A stretch of DNA of 64,000 nt from the NCBI RefSeq assembly GCF_017348915.1, contig NZ_CP071383.1, positions 2,418,001 to 2,482,000 of the forward strand, in the 5' to 3' direction. Shown in pieces: positions 63,572 to 64,000 of the stretch. The notes under the pieces were generated by a model. It did no database searches. It was not told the origin of the DNA and worked only from the letters and a program-made list of their open reading frames with translations. A program made the translations under genes and the position numbers. The number at the start of each line of letters is the position of its first letter. The stretch's first letter is position 1. Source of the stretch: Leclercia pneumoniae (GTDB lineage Bacteria > Pseudomonadota > Gammaproteobacteria > Enterobacterales > Enterobacteriaceae).

Positions 63572-63610
63572 CGCACCCCAACCATGCAGCAAATGCCCAC
63601 AGACCGTGCA
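63572..63610 (-). promoter_or_regulatory. Two NtrC-like enhancer sites
   Basis: Two 17-bp imperfect palindromes, 63572-63588 (TGCATGGTTGGGGTGCG on the minus strand) and 63594-63610 (TGCACGGTCTGTGGGCA), resemble the NtrC consensus TGCACCA-N3-TGGTGCA. Their centres are 22 bases apart, two helical turns, and lie about 85 and 108 bases upstream of the predicted start. The right-hand one ends two bases from the nasR stop. Confidence 0.65.
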
Positions 63611-63611
63611 A

Positions 63612-64000
63612 CTACTCCTTTGGTGTTACCTGCCAGAGTGCCTTAACGGTGAGCAGCGCCCGGGCGATATCCACCATGCGCTGGTTCTTGTCCATCGCCA
63701 TCTTACGCAGCTGACACCAGGCTTGATCTTCGCTCATCTGCTGATGAGTCATCAGCACGCTTTTGGCTTTATCGATGATCTTGCGCTCCTCCAGGGTGTC
63801 GCGCATCGATGCCAGCTGCTGCGATAGTTGCTCAATCTCGCGCGCCTGCTGGCGAACCAGCGGTAAGAGTGGCTGAACAGGATAGTGGCCGAGGGGCTCA
63901 CCGACCGCCGCAGCTTCCGGCGGGTAGTCGTCGGCGTGGGTAATCAGCCGATCGACGGCAATCATCAGATCGGCAATGAGCAGCTCTTCCTGGCTGCGCA
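63612..64000 (-). CDS. nasR: Nitrate-responsive antiterminator NasR, C-terminal part
   Basis: The frame is open to the right window edge. The visible ~129 residues comprise a linker (SQEELLIADLMIAVDRLITH) and a C-terminal ANTAR domain (~last 60 residues: DTLEERKIIDKAKSVLMTHQ, QAWCQLRKMAMDKNQRMVDIA). In Klebsiella, NasR (393 residues) binds nitrate through its N-terminal NIT domain and releases the nasF leader terminator. Here only that C-terminal portion is in the window. It stands upstream of nasF in the same direction. Confidence 0.9.
   Translation of the reverse strand, partial: RSQEELLIADLMIAVDRLITHADDYPPEAAAVGEPLGHYPVQPLLPLVRQQAREIEQLSQQLASMRDTLEERKIIDKAKSVLMTHQQMSEDQAWCQLRKMAMDKNQRMVDIARALLTVKALWQVTPKE

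Overview
The window reads as chromosomal DNA of an enterobacterium close to Enterobacter, Lelliottia or Klebsiella (Enterobacteriaceae). The proteins are near-identical to Escherichia coli ones along the trp-ompW-yciCBA-tonB-cls-opp-adhE-hns-galU-purU-tyrT-nar order. The right end holds a Klebsiella-type assimilatory nitrate cluster (nasR-nasFEDCBA), which E. coli K-12 lacks. Family names come from recalled homologues; no search was run.

Layout. 1-1760: end of the trp operon (trpB partial at the window edge, trpA, terminator). 1884-3350: yedEF, a sulfur/selenium-type membrane protein and its TusA-like partner. 3357-14864: a defective lambdoid prophage integrated in the 3' end of ompW. It left a displaced ompW tail on the left and supplied a replacement tail on the right. 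It keeps int, xis, a RecE/DEDD exonuclease fragment, a PerC-like gene, DinI-like, RusA-like, DUF968 and DUF1133 genes, holin and tail-fibre stumps, two LexA boxes, and an A+T-rich cargo gene joining pentapeptide repeats to a family 2 glycosyltransferase. Immunity, replication and virion genes are gone, and at least three deletion or fusion scars are visible.

14746-22140: ompW, yciC, yciB, yciA, tonB, yciI, leuE, yciY, clsA, yciU. 22150-27736: oppABCDF on the minus strand. 28510-38680: ychE, adhE, tdk, hns, galU, rssB, rssA, ychJ, purU. 38762-39767: a stable-RNA promoter, two tRNA-Tyr genes and three 174-bp rtT-type tandem repeats. 39798-41244: a divergent Lrp-family regulator and DMT exporter pair.

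41241-52428 is the respiratory nitrate system: narGHJI with narK on the minus strand and narXL divergent. Perfect FNR boxes lie before narG and narK. 52429-53835 is ychO. 53911-64000 is the assimilatory nitrate system: nasR (partial), then nasF, nasE, nasD, a single frame encoding NasC plus NasB, and nasA. A sigma-54 promoter, two NtrC-like sites, an ANTAR-type hexaloop hairpin and a leader terminator lie between nasR and nasF.

Working together: nitrate is respired through NarGHI under FNR and NarXL control, or imported by NasFED and reduced to nitrite and ammonium by NasA and NasCB under nitrogen (NtrC/sigma-54) and nitrate (NasR) control.
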